A stretch of DNA of 64,000 nt from the NCBI GenBank assembly GCA_022497155.1, contig MU385723.1, positions 372,001-436,000 of the forward strand, read 5' to 3'. A program made the translations under genes and the position numbers. This document shows positions 10,994-22,900 of the stretch, piece by piece (positions within the stretch are counted from its first letter, which is position 1; each line of letters starts with the position of its first letter). This DNA comes from Whalleya microplaca. Lineage: Eukaryota; Ascomycota; Sordariomycetes; Xylariales; Xylariaceae. Below the pieces are notes generated by a model. It worked only from the letters and a program-made list of their open reading frames with translations, did no database searches and was not told the origin of the DNA.

Positions 10994-13207
10994 ATGGCAA
11001 CTCCTGCTCGACGAAGGAAGTTGATCGGCCACCGCCGCCGGGTTGAGGACGAAGGCGAGGATGATGCAGGCCCCGATCAGCTCGATGTCGACGATGATTC
11101 GCTGACCGACGGGTCCATGGCTTCCGAGGACCCGGATCCGGACCCTGCCGACGACAGCGATACCAGCAATGTCGATGAGGCCTCTCCCACTACGCCAGCT
11201 GCACCGAAACTGCCTGGCCAGGTGGCCAATGGTAATGGTGATGCAAAGAGAAAGCTCGCCAAACCTGCTGATAACCCAGCCACAACGGAGCCCAAGAGAT
11301 CTAGCCAGAATGCTGTATCCGACACCGAGTTTATGTTGAATAAGCTGAGCATCTCGGATCACGCTGCTCCGGTAGAGGAGTTGAACTTCGATGAAGTCGT
11401 CGAGTCTCCTTCCAAGACTGCCGCACCCATTGTCGTCAGCTCCACTTCTGCTACTGCGAACCCAGAGTACTCGCAAGGCGCCCCCTTTGATCGGCGGCGG
11501 AAGGAACATGAGGAGTACAGGCGCAAACGAGCCGAGAACCCAGCTTTCGTGCCCAACCGAGGGGCTTTCTTCATGCATGATCACAGGCATGCCGGCCCAG
11601 CTGCTAACGGCTTCCGTCCATTCGGCAGGGCTGCTCGGGGAGGAAGAGGTCGTGGTGGCGGCATGGGAGGTCCTTTCGCCCCAGCAAAGTATGAGGCCAC
11701 GGCCCCGAGATCACTATATGACCCATATGCTGACAGATATAGCCATTCATTATACACCCCAGCCGACCCTGCAACCCAAGGCCCTTGGGTTCATGACATG
11801 CACGAGACGGTCACACAACCTATGCACGTTCGGCAACCACGATCCTCCTTTGTCGATGACGGGCCCCCAAATGGCGATGGCTTCATTCCCACCTGTCCAT
11901 CCAGCTCCACCCCTATCAACCGAACAATGGCTACAGAGAAACATGTTTGTAACGTACAGATCAGGGTCTTCATTACAAACATGGAGGAACCTGTAGTCTT
12001 TTCGGGCATACAAGTGCGTCAGTACACAAAGTTGCCGGACCATCGACCCCCTTTGAGGCGCGATAAGCCAGTCCGCATATCCCTACCTAATTTCCCTCCT
12101 CGATACATCTTCCCAGCCACCGATAGGTCGTTTATCTTCATACCTCGAGCCATGCGTCCGAACCAACGATTACGGGGCAAACCCAGGTCTGGTCTGGGAT
12201 CTATTGGAGGGTTTTCCAGGAGGACAAGTGTGTTGGGAGGCAGTGTATATGGCGGCAGCGCGTACACTCCGAGTGTTGCTATGAGCCGACGGTCTTCTAT
12301 TGCACCTGACCTGGGCAGAGACTTCCTTGTTTCTCCCACTGGCTCTACGATGTCACGACCCCCGCTACCTTATGACGCTGCCCGACCTGTTGTCAGGCTG
12401 CCTCCGCAAAGTAGAGACCAACAAGTTCCTTCTGTTGATGGTACAACGGCAGAGAACTTCCCTGGAGCTATGCAGCCAACTATCAACGATCTGCCGCCGC
12501 CCCAGGTGCACCCGCTTCCCCAGAAGCCGGCTTTCCAAGAGAACCGGCCCGTACCGATTCCCATGCATCAACCTCGACCGCAAAAGACTGTCTCGGTAGC
12601 TGACATCGAGTCACCGGAGATGCAGCACAACCCATCTCAGCCATACCAACAGGCCTTCCACCAGCAGGTCCCCGTCCAGGTATCCAATGGCCTGGGCCAG
12701 GATTCTCACGTTCGTCATCCCTCGTATCCTTCACAACATTCGGCCGGGACACCGCTCCCCCAGATTCCCGAAGGCGCAATTCATGCTGCTCCTTTCCAAC
12801 CGAACCAGTTCACACAGCCGAACTATTACCAGCCATACCAGATGATGCCGCCCCAGCAGGGTTATTACTACCCACAGGGCCCCTATCCTAACACGATGGC
12901 TCCGTCTGCTAATGCCCCTACGTTTGTTCCGGGTTCACAACAAGGTCAGCCTCAAGGCGAGGCGCCTACCAGCCAGTCAAATGGACAGAACCCTCCCAAT
13001 TCCAACCTGGTTGCCCAGGAAGTCAATGGAATGGTCTACTATTACGATGCTTCCCAACTACCCTCCGTGCCATACACGCCTTATTCCGCGCCGCAAGGCT
13101 ATCCCATGCCCGGCGGCGCTGTCGGCATGAACGGTATGATCACGCCGAGCCCAGACGCCTATTATTATCCTCCTCCCGGTCCTGGTGTTGTCTATTACCC
13201 GCAATAA
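10994..13207 (+). CDS. Barentsz/CASC3-type eIF4AIII-binding protein (exon-junction complex)
   Basis: A single open frame of 737 residues. The diagnostic part is the CASC3/Barentsz (SELOR) module at about 165-275. A charged helix (RRRKEHEEYRRKRAENP) leads into AFVPNRGAFFMHDHR, the counterpart of the metazoan P-x-x-G-x-F-F-x-H-D motif, and WVHDMHE follows at about 265. In known family members this module clamps eIF4AIII on spliced mRNA. Between them is a short RGG-like stretch (about 213-226). The N-terminus is acidic and the last ~300 residues are rich in Pro, Gln and Tyr, typical of a disordered, condensate-prone tail. The start has a good context (AACATGGC) after a long pyrimidine-rich leader. 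Role in mRNA export, translation or decay is inferred from the family. The upstream gene-free kilobase suggests a long, possibly spliced leader. Confidence 0.85.
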   Translation: MATPARRRKLIGHRRRVEDEGEDDAGPDQLDVDDDSLTDGSMASEDPDPDPADDSDTSNVDEASPTTPAAPKLPGQVANGNGDAKRKLAKPADNPATTEPKRSSQNAVSDTEFMLNKLSISDHAAPVEELNFDEVVESPSKTAAPIVVSSTSATANPEYSQGAPFDRRRKEHEEYRRKRAENPAFVPNRGAFFMHDHRHAGPAANGFRPFGRAARGGRGRGGGMGGPFAPAKYEATAPRSLYDPYADRYSHSLYTPADPATQGPWVHDMHETVTQPMHVRQPRSSFVDDGPPNGDGFIPTCPSSSTPINRTMATEKHVCNVQIRVFITNMEEPVVFSGIQVRQYTKLPDHRPPLRRDKPVRISLPNFPPRYIFPATDRSFIFIPRAMRPNQRLRGKPRSGLGSIGGFSRRTSVLGGSVYGGSAYTPSVAMSRRSSIAPDLGRDFLVSPTGSTMSRPPLPYDAARPVVRLPPQSRDQQVPSVDGTTAENFPGAMQPTINDLPPPQVHPLPQKPAFQENRPVPIPMHQPRPQKTVSVADIESPEMQHNPSQPYQQAFHQQVPVQVSNGLGQDSHVRHPSYPSQHSAGTPLPQIPEGAIHAAPFQPNQFTQPNYYQPYQMMPPQQGYYYPQGPYPNTMAPSANAPTFVPGSQQGQPQGEAPTSQSNGQNPPNSNLVAQEVNGMVYYYDASQLPSVPYTPYSAPQGYPMPGGAVGMNGMITPSPDAYYYPPPGPGVVYYPQ

Positions 13208-14292
13208 ATAAACACTTTTACCCCCTAGAGTCCGAGGACTTTTTGTGTTCGTTTGCTTGGCTATAAACTAGACAGCATTCCCACTACAGCTATTAGGTCA
13301 TTGATACTCAGCATTATTGTTTCTGTGCGTACGGATCTAGCTACCTCACACCCTTGGATTACTGTGAGTAATATGCAGAGGCACGCGCTACCTACCCAGT
13401 ATCCTCCTATTCAACCGACTTCAAAACAAACAAATTCACAAACTCCCTCCTGCGAAAAACCCATCTTCAACCAACCAACCCATCAAGAAAGCTGCCCTGC
13501 AGTCAATTTTTAAAGAGTAGAAAAGAGAAGAGCCCTCTCCGCGTGTGCCTCTCTCCTTTTCTCTCTTCCACACGCCCGTTTTCACCAACTTTCGATTCTC
13601 GACTTTTACTTTTCGGCGGCGTTGGCTTCTACTTACTGCTTGTGTTTTCTTCCTACGACTTTTCAGGGAGGGGACCCATATTCGCACCGGCGTTCGGAGG
13701 AGTCGAGCGTTTTTTATTTATTTTAAACTTCTTCCGACTGGCTGACATTTTGCGTGCCTTTTCACAACCTCTCTCCGCATTGGTCAGCGAGCAGCTTTTT
13801 TCTGAGGGCCGGCAAGAGCTGGATGGAACATGGATGACATTCTGGGTTCGTTCTTCTTCATGGGGGGCGGTTCGAGATGAGTCGGTTGTGGTAGTTAGGG
13901 GAGGAAGATGGGCAAGAAGGAGAAAGAGAGAGAGAGAGGGGAAGAGGGAGTGGGGGAGGTAGTAGTGCTGGTGGTGATGAAGGAAAATAAAGTCGTTGTG
14001 GTGGTGGATCGCACCCGGGTTGAATTGATTGAGTTGAATGGATGAAAGAGTAGTAGTATTGGTAGTAAGTGGTGATGGAAGTAGTTCTCGGGAGAAGGAA
14101 GAAGAGCATGAAGGAAGGGGGTGACGAGTAGCTAGGTAGCAGCTATTAGTCGTGTGGACGTGGGGAATCCTAAAGTATTACCTTCCGCTTGTCTGTGCCC
14201 CTTTTTTTGTTGCAGCTGTAGTTCGTGATGTCGTTGTTTTGTTAATTGCTGGGGCTTTGTTGGTGAGTCGTTAGTCTTCCGGATGGTAAATA

Positions 14293-14889
14293 TCATCGTT
14301 GTAGGCGTGTTGTGAGTATATGTAGAGGTTTGAAGGAGAGATCCAGGAGTGGACGGATTAATAGGGGGTGGGATATAAGATTCGGCTGAATGTCTTCAAA
14401 GGATTCCTCGAATGGCGACACAGTTTGGGGATCTTCTCCGACGGGGGTTGCTAAGGTTAGTAACTCTGGGCCAGCAATAAAAGGGGTGTCTTGGTCAATA
14501 ATGGTATTGTCTTATTTGTGAATAGGTGTGTCTTATTCAGTAGGTGGTGTCTTGTTCACTAATAAGGGTCTCGTGCTCATTCATGGGAACTTCGTGTTCG
14601 GTAATAGGGGTTCCCTTGATTGTCAGTAGGGGTACGTTATTCTGAACGTTCTGTCCCTCACCGGGGGTCCCTGGGTGTATGTTCGTCAGAGGAATTATGA
14701 GGTTAAGTCTTCGTCAACTTGAATAGCCTGCTGCTGTTTGACCAGTCTGTCAGTTCTGTAGATTGCCTGCTGTGATTCGTATGCGTCAACGAGCTACTCG
14801 TCGTTATGTCCTGATACTTCAACGTTTCGTATACGAGAAGTCTGTCGAGTCGATTGTTCAACGCTCGGTTTAATGTCGATAGAATTCAT
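14293..14889 (-). pseudogene. putative decayed ORF with degenerate 7-residue repeats
   Basis: Read on the minus strand from an ATG at 14889, the sequence encodes acidic, Gln/Glu-rich peptide, but it is broken by in-frame TAG (14796-14794) and TAA (14697-14695), then needs a frame change. After the shift, roughly seven copies of a 21-nt unit (about 14484-14632) spell variants of PITEQDT, interrupted again by TGA at 14539-14537. A final open stretch of about 70 codons ends at 14293. No family is recognised. Coding-like composition across three broken segments argues for a pseudogene; an intron-rich functional gene or chance cannot be excluded. Confidence 0.35.
14484..14632. repeat. degenerate 21-nt minisatellite
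   Basis: About seven diverged units with the plus-strand core TCTTGTTCACTAATAGGGGT follow one another. Spacing is mostly 20-22 nt, which keeps a heptapeptide period on the minus strand. Some units have lost one or three bases. Confidence 0.65.
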
Positions 14890-15660
14890 GTAGTCCTTGA
14901 TTTGTTGTAATATGTTAGAGCTCGACCTATATACAATACAGCTGGTACAGATTACTATCGTCTTTGTTTATCTGCTGCGAAACCATTGCATTGCCTCTCT
15001 GTGTCAAGGTCTTTTGAGATTCGATTTATGTGCTCATTTTGGCTTTACATTCTCCTGAGTGCTTGGTCATACGGGAGATCGGTTCGAACTAAATATAGTG
15101 AGACTAAATCCCATAGTAATCAGGCTGCAGCCTAGGATACGGGGAAGGCATATCTAGAACGACGATGTGAATATCATGGGGTGATAACAACGGCGTGAGT
15201 GAGCCATCATCACTTATTGCATATGGAACGGTACTCGCTTGTAGATAGAGTGCTGCTGGCTTTCCCTAGGTACTTGTTTCGGTATATTCCATCTCATAAA
15301 CACACATCAGTCAACCTCAAACCCGAAGTTTTCACTTATATCAGCCTCAACCTGATAAGCTAGCGTAGTATCGCCGTCAATATGCGTTTTCAACAAGTGA
15401 GCAGGCAATATGACAAGGATAGGGGTGCGGTATTCCATTCTGTCTACCTAGGGATTTGACTACGAAACATCAAGGTGTATAGCGACAAAGTAGGTACAAG
15501 CAGTCTGGATCCATGAACCAAAACCCAACGAAACTCGGCGTAAGAAGCAACCCCCTTCGGAAACTAGCTGTTCAGTGCGTGCCAGGACATAAAGCCAAGG
15601 GCCCTCGTACGGTGTAAGCAACGGCATCCCTAAATCTCACACTTCATATTGGTCACAGAA

Positions 15661-17334
15661 CTAGACTGGGTCGTCCGAAGTCAAGTCGGCGCTGTGGACT
15701 CTCTCCTTCTCGCCACTGCCGTCGCCGCCGGAAGAAGCGGGCGGTTCGAGACTCTGGACCTTCTCGATCTTTGGAACGAGGCCAAAACGCTTGTTGCCTT
15801 GGTCCCAGACCTGTTGGACAGGATGTTAGAAATTATTACATGAAAAGGGGGTTGAGAAGAGAAATTTAGGAGAGGAAGCTACTCACGGCATAGACACTCT
15901 TCAAGAACACATCGCCCAGGATATCGAAGGGCATCATGCCACGGCTCTGGATGCCCCCGTACCAGCTCTTCCCATCATCCGTGGGAGCAAAAGCCAAATC
16001 CTCCTTCTGAATAAGGTAGTCTTTGTCGCCGACCGAGATCTTGACTTCGGGAATGCTCTCGGCCTTGGTGTCAATGGGGAAGATATAGCCCTGGTTCAAG
16101 TAATCGTAGGATGAGCCGGGAATCGCGGCGTAAACCTTTTCAACGACCGAATCGGACATGAGCGCCAGGGTGGTGCCAGTGTCGGCGATGGCAATATTGC
16201 CACTCAGATCAATCTTGTCGCCGTTGACGGAGGACGATTCGGACGAGAACATCCAGAAGCCTTCCGAGTTGTCTATCTGCGTCCAGTGAAGGTCCTCGCC
16301 AGATGCCTTGACGAGTTCTTTGTCAATGAAGCCGAAGGTGTAGAACGATTTGTCTTTTTTGCCTTTATCGCGCGAGCTGTAGAATGCCGAGGTGAAGAGC
16401 TCGGCTGACTTGGGAATGTCCTCCTGCTTGATCATGTTCTCAACAGGCGTGGGCTGCGGGTCAGCCTTCCCGGAGTCCGTTACGGTGTTGATCTTGCCCC
16501 AAGCGAGGCCGAGAAGGCCGTCGCTCGTGCTCTCAGTAAACTGCTTAGACAGCTTGGTGGCACACTCGATGGTCTGTTTCTTGATGGAAAGACCACCTAG
16601 GACAAGAGTGTCGCCAACGCATTCTCCTGAAGCAGTTGATCCATCTCCGTACTGGATCTTCCAGGTTTTTCCTGCCAGTTTCTTGGCCGACTTCGACTTC
16701 TTGGGGTCGTAGACATTATGGCCCGATTGGGTGGCTTTGGTCTGAAGGGTCGAGCAAACCTATCAAGAAAACAATGAGGGTGAGCTAAAAGGAGAAAAGG
16801 GTTGATATCAAACATACCCAGGTATCGGCAGAGCCAGTATCGAAGTCAAGCATCATTTTCTGGGGAGGCTCTCCAACTTTGACCTCGCAGACGTACATGG
16901 TATCGTTCTGCTGGTCATCGGCGGTGACCTCTCCATGGTCGGGGTTTTTCCCGTCCTCGTCGGCATCGAGCTTCTTGACGAGCGCTCGCTCTGTGTGGAC
17001 TCGGCCTCCAAGGGCTGACTTGAACCCTTCCGAAAACACACCACTATGAAAAGCAAAGATTAATACAAAAAATGCTTATCGGTAACCTCGACTCTGAAGA
17101 AATCTAAGAGAGGCAGATTGAAGCAGGAAGTAAAGAACGCTGGGAAACTTACTGCTTGACTTTGTCGACGTGAAAGTAGGGGCCAGGCTTTGTGGGCTGA
17201 AAGCGGTAACGGTTAAGGAGCCAGACGTAGGATTTGGTGCCATGACGCTTGTAATTCTCGTTGTGGATTACCTTGATCTTGGAAAGGCCAAGGTCTTTTA
17301 TAATCTTCTCTTGCTCAGAAAAGACAGTGTCCAT
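15661..17334 (-). CDS. pepsin-type aspartic protease (family A1) without signal peptide
   Basis: Four exons, 17334-17153, 17043-16818, 16759-15887 and 15810-15661, join cleanly to 476 residues. Both catalytic motifs are present: DTGSADTW with Asp129 and ADTGTT with Asp329. The flap Tyr sits in WKIQYGDGS and the C-terminal hydrophobic-Gly motif is FDILGDVF. An N-terminal KSYVWLLNRYRFQPTKPGPY segment is typical of one fungal A1 subgroup. There is no hydrophobic signal peptide: the protein begins MDTVFSEQEKIIKDLGL. It could therefore be cytosolic, unconventionally secreted, or the true first exon may lie further upstream. The C-terminal tail after the fold is short and hydrophilic. Protease class is certain from the motifs; substrate unknown. 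Confidence 0.9.
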
Positions 17335-18771
17335 GATGATTGTAGATCACCAGATTGATGCTCAGGGCTAAGTCACAATAATAGCTTGACAGTGTAGACG
17401 GGATGGAATTGTTCAGGGTTGTACAGGTAAACGATGTATGATATGAGTACTTAGATGAAGATGAAGATTGAGGGTTGGAGAGAGATGAGCAAGATGTAAA
17501 GATGGGAAATCCATCTTTCAAATGTAGCAGCCTTTGCCTTTTCCTGTACGTCTCCTCTCCAAGGAAGTGGTGACAAGAGCCATGTGATATGGGCAAGCGA
17601 AATGGTCACCAGATGGTGGTACTCATTAATTCGTCGTAACTACTTTTTTTATTATGTGCTACGTAAATATTGTCCTCAAGAGACAGGCCAGGGGAAGCAC
17701 TTGCTATCATTGGCTAATCAAAACTTATAGGAATATCAATAGTCAGGGACAGCTGACTTGAGGGCATTTGGAAGCAAGGATGACTCAAGCAGTCTTGTGA
17801 TAGACGTCAGTCTTGAATAAGGTAGACACGCTGTTTCCTAACTTGAGAGGTCTAGGTTAGGTAGTTAGAGAAACTGCAAACAACTAAATGGTCATGCTTG
17901 CACCTGGGGGTTTGTGACCATAACAGCCTCTTTATTTTACAGCCTTTGGTAATACCTGATGCTTCATTGCTCAGGTAGGCTAACACCCCAGGTCTTGAGC
18001 CCAAATACCACCTTTCAACTTACTTCAGGCTGCAAACACTAATAGAAGAGGAATATAGTCCTATATAATCACCTAGCTTAAGACAACTCGAGTAACTCAA
18101 TAACTATGTAGTATTAGCATATAAGGCTTGACCTGTAGCTGGCCGGGTCTTCAATCAGTAGAATTTTATAGTTCTCGGTGCTGGTTGACTCCTCAAGCAT
18201 CTTATCTCGAAATATCTAGGGTGAACGTACGTGTATAGAAACCATCTAACCCACAATCGTAGACCCACTGAGAGGCTGTTGTAAGACATAGAGCTTTAAA
18301 CTGCGCCATTAACTGCATCTATTTTGATTTCTGCTTATACCAGTAAGGACAAAATTAAAAATAAAAATAAAAATAAAAATACAAAAACATACAACACCGG
18401 GGATTCGCTGGTCGTCACCGACCCAACTACTAATCCGGCGGTACACAGCTTATCTAGGGCAGAGCGGACGGGATGCCGAGTTTTCTGTGTCCTATGGTCG
18501 TATGTGATAGACCAGTTGATTGAATTGTATTATAAGCCGGACTTGGAGGCGGACCCCCATTTGGTCAAATCAATGTGGAATCAATGTTGGTACTGTTCTT
18601 TGGTTCCCCCATGACTTGCACAGGCAAACGCAGTATTGAAACTTTATGAGGCAACATCAAGCGAACTCCTCTTCATGCAAACCTCATAATCACTTGCACG
18701 ATTGCAACAGATCCTTATGAATAAGTAGGGAAGATTACACTAAGGACCCTCTGGCCAAAGAAATTTAGGGG
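17335..18771. other. intergenic region, no gene seen
   Basis: AT-rich with no open frame resembling a protein. An A-rich (AAAAAT)n tract lies at about 18351-18382. It contains the promoter of the aspartic protease at the low end and the 3' region of the lyase-like gene at the high end. Confidence 0.5.
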
Positions 18772-19653
18772 TTACCGTAATTTCACTTTTCCACAGATGA
18801 AGCCTCGGAGTCCGTTGCTAATCCAACATTCTTCGCCGTCGATGAGTGAATTCGCAAGAACGACTTGTTCAGTGGTGATATTTCTAGTCTGCTTAGCTTC
18901 TTCCCTATAAAGTTGCGAATGTGAGAACATCACTTACCTCTCTAACGCCCACCTTCTAGTCGTCCCGTCGTTTCCACCACTGCCTTGCGAGGTATCGAAA
19001 CGTTTGGGCACGGGTGGCGTAACCCATTTCCCTGCTCTCCAGAAATAGGGGGTAGATATAGTACCTTCCATGATATGCCCATCCTCGTTCACGACCAGTA
19101 CTTCTTTCTTGTCTGCTGGACGGACTTGGCAGCGATCCCTTGCATCGTTATACATGGCCCTTTTGGTAGTTTTATGATGTGTGAACTCGGATTTTGTCGT
19201 AATTTGAGAGTCAAGCAATAATTCATATACGGGATCTCTGAACGGTATCTTCTTGCCTTCTCCCACATGAGCTGACTCCTCAACGGTCGGCTTCGGTAAG
19301 AAATCCGGAAATAGATTGTTCAAACGAGTCTCCGGAAATGAGGAGATCTCATGGTCCAAAGTCCCATCTTGAGTGAGGGTCATCTTTATTCGATGAGGAC
19401 CATCGGTAACATGACGAACAACGCTTTGTAAGAAGGATTGCAGGTTCTCTAGGCCAGATTCGCCAGATATAGCCTCAATGGCGGCCGTCCAGCCCCAATA
19501 ACTAGCAGCCCTCAGCATGCGATCTCTGTGGAAGTCCAACATATAAAACGGGGATGGTCTCTGATTCCATCCAATATTTAAGAAACCCTCACTTGGAATA
19601 TTCAGAAGTGAGGGATCATATCTAATAGATGTAAATATACTAAAGTCCTCCAT
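18772..19653 (-). CDS. class-IV PLP enzyme, 4-amino-4-deoxychorismate lyase-like
   Basis: Two exons, 19653-18938 and 18883-18772, give 275 residues. The intron (54 nt, donor GTAAGT, acceptor CTAG, branch-like GCTAAG) splits an Arg codon. The fold-IV PLP family is seen from the N-terminal FTSIRYDP segment, the lysine in FTHHKTTKRAMYNDAR (Lys161, likely Schiff base), EVLVVNEDGHIMEGTIST with the conserved Glu, and a C-terminal WISNGLRGF. Fungal relatives are annotated as aminodeoxychorismate lyase (p-aminobenzoate and folate synthesis), but class-IV aminotransferases such as BCAT share the fold, so the exact reaction is inferred. A strict CAG acceptor 5 nt earlier breaks the frame, so the acceptor at 18884-18885 was chosen by phase and conservation. 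Confidence 0.75.
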
Positions 19654-20846
19654 GGCGCATGAATGGTACTCAGTTTGAGTCTGCCTTTATAAAACTCGAC
19701 TTGATAATATGGTCCTTAGTTTCTAGCGAAGCCAACAAATCAAGTAAGCCCAATGCAAGAAGCCGATTTAGCTGCCCTTATCTGACTAGGTTAGGTAACT
19801 TCACGTTGTAGGGTAATTCTAGCCTTGGACCAATCGGAGGTTAGGAACTTTAGGGCATCCTGACGATTACCAGCCTTACAGAGTGCATCCTGTGCATACG
19901 CTTATCACTTGACAGTCGTGACTAGCGAGACCAATTATGTCACCATGTCAGTTCGAGACAGCGCGTCGAGAACTACGTGAAGGACCCTTAAACCCTTCGA
20001 TATTTTCAGAATCAGGGGTTCGATAATTCAAGCAAATTACAGTAAGCCGAGTAGACAGACGTGGCTCTGAACCATCAACGAACATTATAAAAGACGTCGT
20101 GTGGTTGAAACGTTGTCTTCGCTGGGACGTGTTTCTCTTCAGTACCTTGAATAAGATATTACACGTAGGTGGTAGGTACCTAGGTAGCAGGTGGGGTCGG
20201 AGTTTAGCTGTCACAAATTCGTCTAATACCGGGTTGAGTGTGCAATTTATCAGCCACATATGGGTGTAGGTACCCATCTAACGTCATGGGAGTACATGGG
20301 TACTTTCGACCCGACGCTGTAGCAACAAGAGGGTCAGCCATACATATTATGTACATACAGATTATATGTATGTGAATATCTAGGTAATCAACACAGGCAG
20401 CTTTAAATAGAAAAAAGTTTAAGTGCATAAAAATGTCATATATGTGTCTTCATACTTAGGGCCAACATATTGGTCTGCTAGCTATTTTTTCAAGTCCCCT
20501 TCCAGCCGTCCCGGACCAAACAGCTTCAGACAGGTCACAAATAGAGGGACACTTCAGGTGTTGATGACGAGAGGTGGGCCGACTGGTCCAAGCTTCTACA
20601 TCCGTACAGAGTACAACCGTACAACGTAAGGCGATTGAAATTGGACCCGGCTGCCCGTGCGCTGTGCTAGGTACAGATAATTTTGAAAGCTTCGATCCTA
20701 CGCAAACCACTCCGTCACATATACATACATACCGGCATTGAATTTTTATTCAACCCTCGACCCGCCCCCCGTCGTCGCCGTCGCTGTCGCCGTCCTGCCG
20801 ATGCTCACTTGCCCTCTGTAACCACTCCGCAGCGACTTTCACAATT
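19654..20846. other. intergenic region between divergent genes
   Basis: Contains the promoters of the minus-strand lyase-like gene and of the plus-strand TOM70 gene. No gene seen. One copy of the palindrome ACCTAGGT at 20178-20185 sits within a GGTAGGTACCTAGGTAGC block. Confidence 0.5.
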
Positions 20847-22900
20847 ATGTCTCGTGCCTCTGCAGCGCCCCCGCCAACGCCTCCTTTAGGCAAGCCCATA
20901 GCCATTCCCGTCGAGGGCTCCGTTTGGGATCGCTTTACCAACTGGGCCTCCGAGAACAAAGCCCTGGTCTACACCATTGCCGGCGTAGCTGTCGTGGTAA
21001 CGGGCGCCGGCGTCGTCTATTACCTAAATGGTGACGCTGTAAGTTGCATTGTGCACACACCTCTGTGACGTAGACAGTCCGATCACTTACACACGCCAAC
21101 AGAAGCCCAAGGCTGCCGCGCAACCTAAATTAAGCAAGAAGGAGAGGCGGAAAAGGAAAGAGGCTGAACGGCAGGCCGAGGCTGGGAAGAGCTCTCCGCC
21201 GTCCGCCGAACAACCGAAAGCCCCGACAGTAGAGCCCGCCGAAGAATTACCTGAAATCGACGAGGATATCGTCGCAACATTAACCAATGAGCAGCGTCAG
21301 GAATATGCTCTGCTGTTGAAGAATAGCGGCAACAAGGCCTACGGCAGCAAGGACTACCCCCGTGCCATTGACCTTTACTCTAAAGCTATTCTCTGCAAGC
21401 CCGATCCGATCTTCTTCTCCAACCGAGCAGCGTGCTATAATGCCCAGAGCGATTGGGAGAAGGTCGTCGAGGACACCACAGCTGCCGTCAATCTCGATCC
21501 TTTATACGTGAAAGCTCTGAACCGGAGAGCCAATGCCTACGAACACCTATCCCAGTTCAGCGAGGCGCTCCTGGACTTCACCGCCAGCTGTATAATCGAC
21601 GAGTTCAAGAATGAATCTAGCGCAAATGCCGTCGAGAGGTTACTCAAGAAGGTGGCCGAGCAGAAGGCCGAGGGCATTATGGAGTCGAAGAACCCCAACA
21701 AGCTACCGAGCCCGACGTTCGTATCGAACTATATCCAAAGCTTCCGAGTGAAACCCCGCCCCGAGGGCTTGGAGGATACCGAGGAGCTTTCCGACTCTCC
21801 CGGCAAGGAGCATTTGCGCATTGGTCTTCAAGCAATGGAGAGGAAGACCCACGAGGGTTATGAACAGGCTGCTACGGCTTTCGAGAAGGCTCTGGAAGAG
21901 GGCAACCTGGACGAGTACGAAGCGCTGGCCTACAACCTGCGGGGTACCTTCAGATGTTTGCGAGGATCGCAGGAACTGGCTTTGAAGGATATGGATAAGA
22001 GCATCGAGCTGGATCCGACTTTTACCCAAAGTTATGTCAAGCGAGCGAGCATGCACTTGGAGATGGGTGAGTACTCTATGCCGCACACTTTGCATTTCCG
22101 AATTTGAGCTAACCCCTCGGAAGGTAATCGCGATAAGGCCGCCTCAGACTTAGAGAAGGCAGTACAGCAAAATGACCAGGATCCGGACATATATTACCAC
22201 CGTGCGCAATTACACTTCATTCACTTCGAGTTCCAAGATGCTGCCAAGGATTACCAGAAGTCGATCGACCTCGACAGCTCTTTCATCTTCTCACATATTC
22301 AGCTTGGCGTGACGCAGTACAAGATGGGCTCGATAGCATCGTCCATGGCGACGTTCCGTCGGTGTGTGAAGAACTTCGAACAGGTCCCTGATGTCTACAA
22401 CTACTATGGCGAGCTCCTTCTCGACCAAGGCAAGTTCGAGGAAGCGATCCAGAAGTTTGACACGGCGATGGAGATGGAGAAACAGACTAAGCCTATGGCA
22501 ATGAACGTCCTTCCTCTTATCAACAAAGCCCTAGCTCTCTTCCAGCAAAAGAACGAGTTCACCGAGGCTGAAAACTTGTGCGAAAAGGCACTGATTAGTA
22601 AGAGAATGTGGCCCCTTGATTGACAATGTAATGCTAACAATATATACAGTCGACCCCGAATGTGATATCGCTGTAGCTACAATGGCACAGCTACTTCTTC
22701 AGCAAGGGAAGGTTACAGACGCGCTGAAGTATTTTGAGCAAGCGGCCGAGCTTGCGAGGACTCCGGGTGAGATCGTCAATGCGCTATCATACGCAGAGGC
22801 TACCCGAACACAGCTTCAAGTACAAGAGAAGTATCCTCAGCTAGCTGCTAAGTTGCAAGGCATGGGAGGAGCAGCTGGAGCCTTCCCAGGGGCACGTTAG
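20847..22900 (+). CDS. tom70: mitochondrial outer-membrane import receptor TOM70
   Basis: Four exons, 20847-21038, 21103-22066, 22124-22597 and 22650-22900, encode 626 residues. An N-terminal membrane anchor (about residues 38-60, [15 protein letters not shown]) is followed by a very basic linker ([13 protein letters not shown]), the signal-anchor layout of Tom70. The rest is tandem TPR units: the first triplet ([20 protein letters not shown]) resembles the Hsp70/Hsp90 clamp, and the C-terminal repeats form the preprotein-binding part, e.g. [21 protein letters not shown] read here as [14 protein letters not shown] after splicing. Length matches the family. Tom70 docks chaperone-bound carrier precursors for the TOM complex. 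All introns are GT-AG and phases agree. Confidence 0.95.

Larger units (their letters stand above)
13208..15660. other. intergenic region with a decayed coding patch
   Basis: No intact gene. 13.2-14.1 kb carries pyrimidine- and then purine-rich low-complexity sequence (GA repeats near 13918-13955). 14.29-14.89 kb is a coding-like patch on the minus strand with stops and frame changes, described separately. The remainder is AT-rich and uninformative. Confidence 0.5.
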
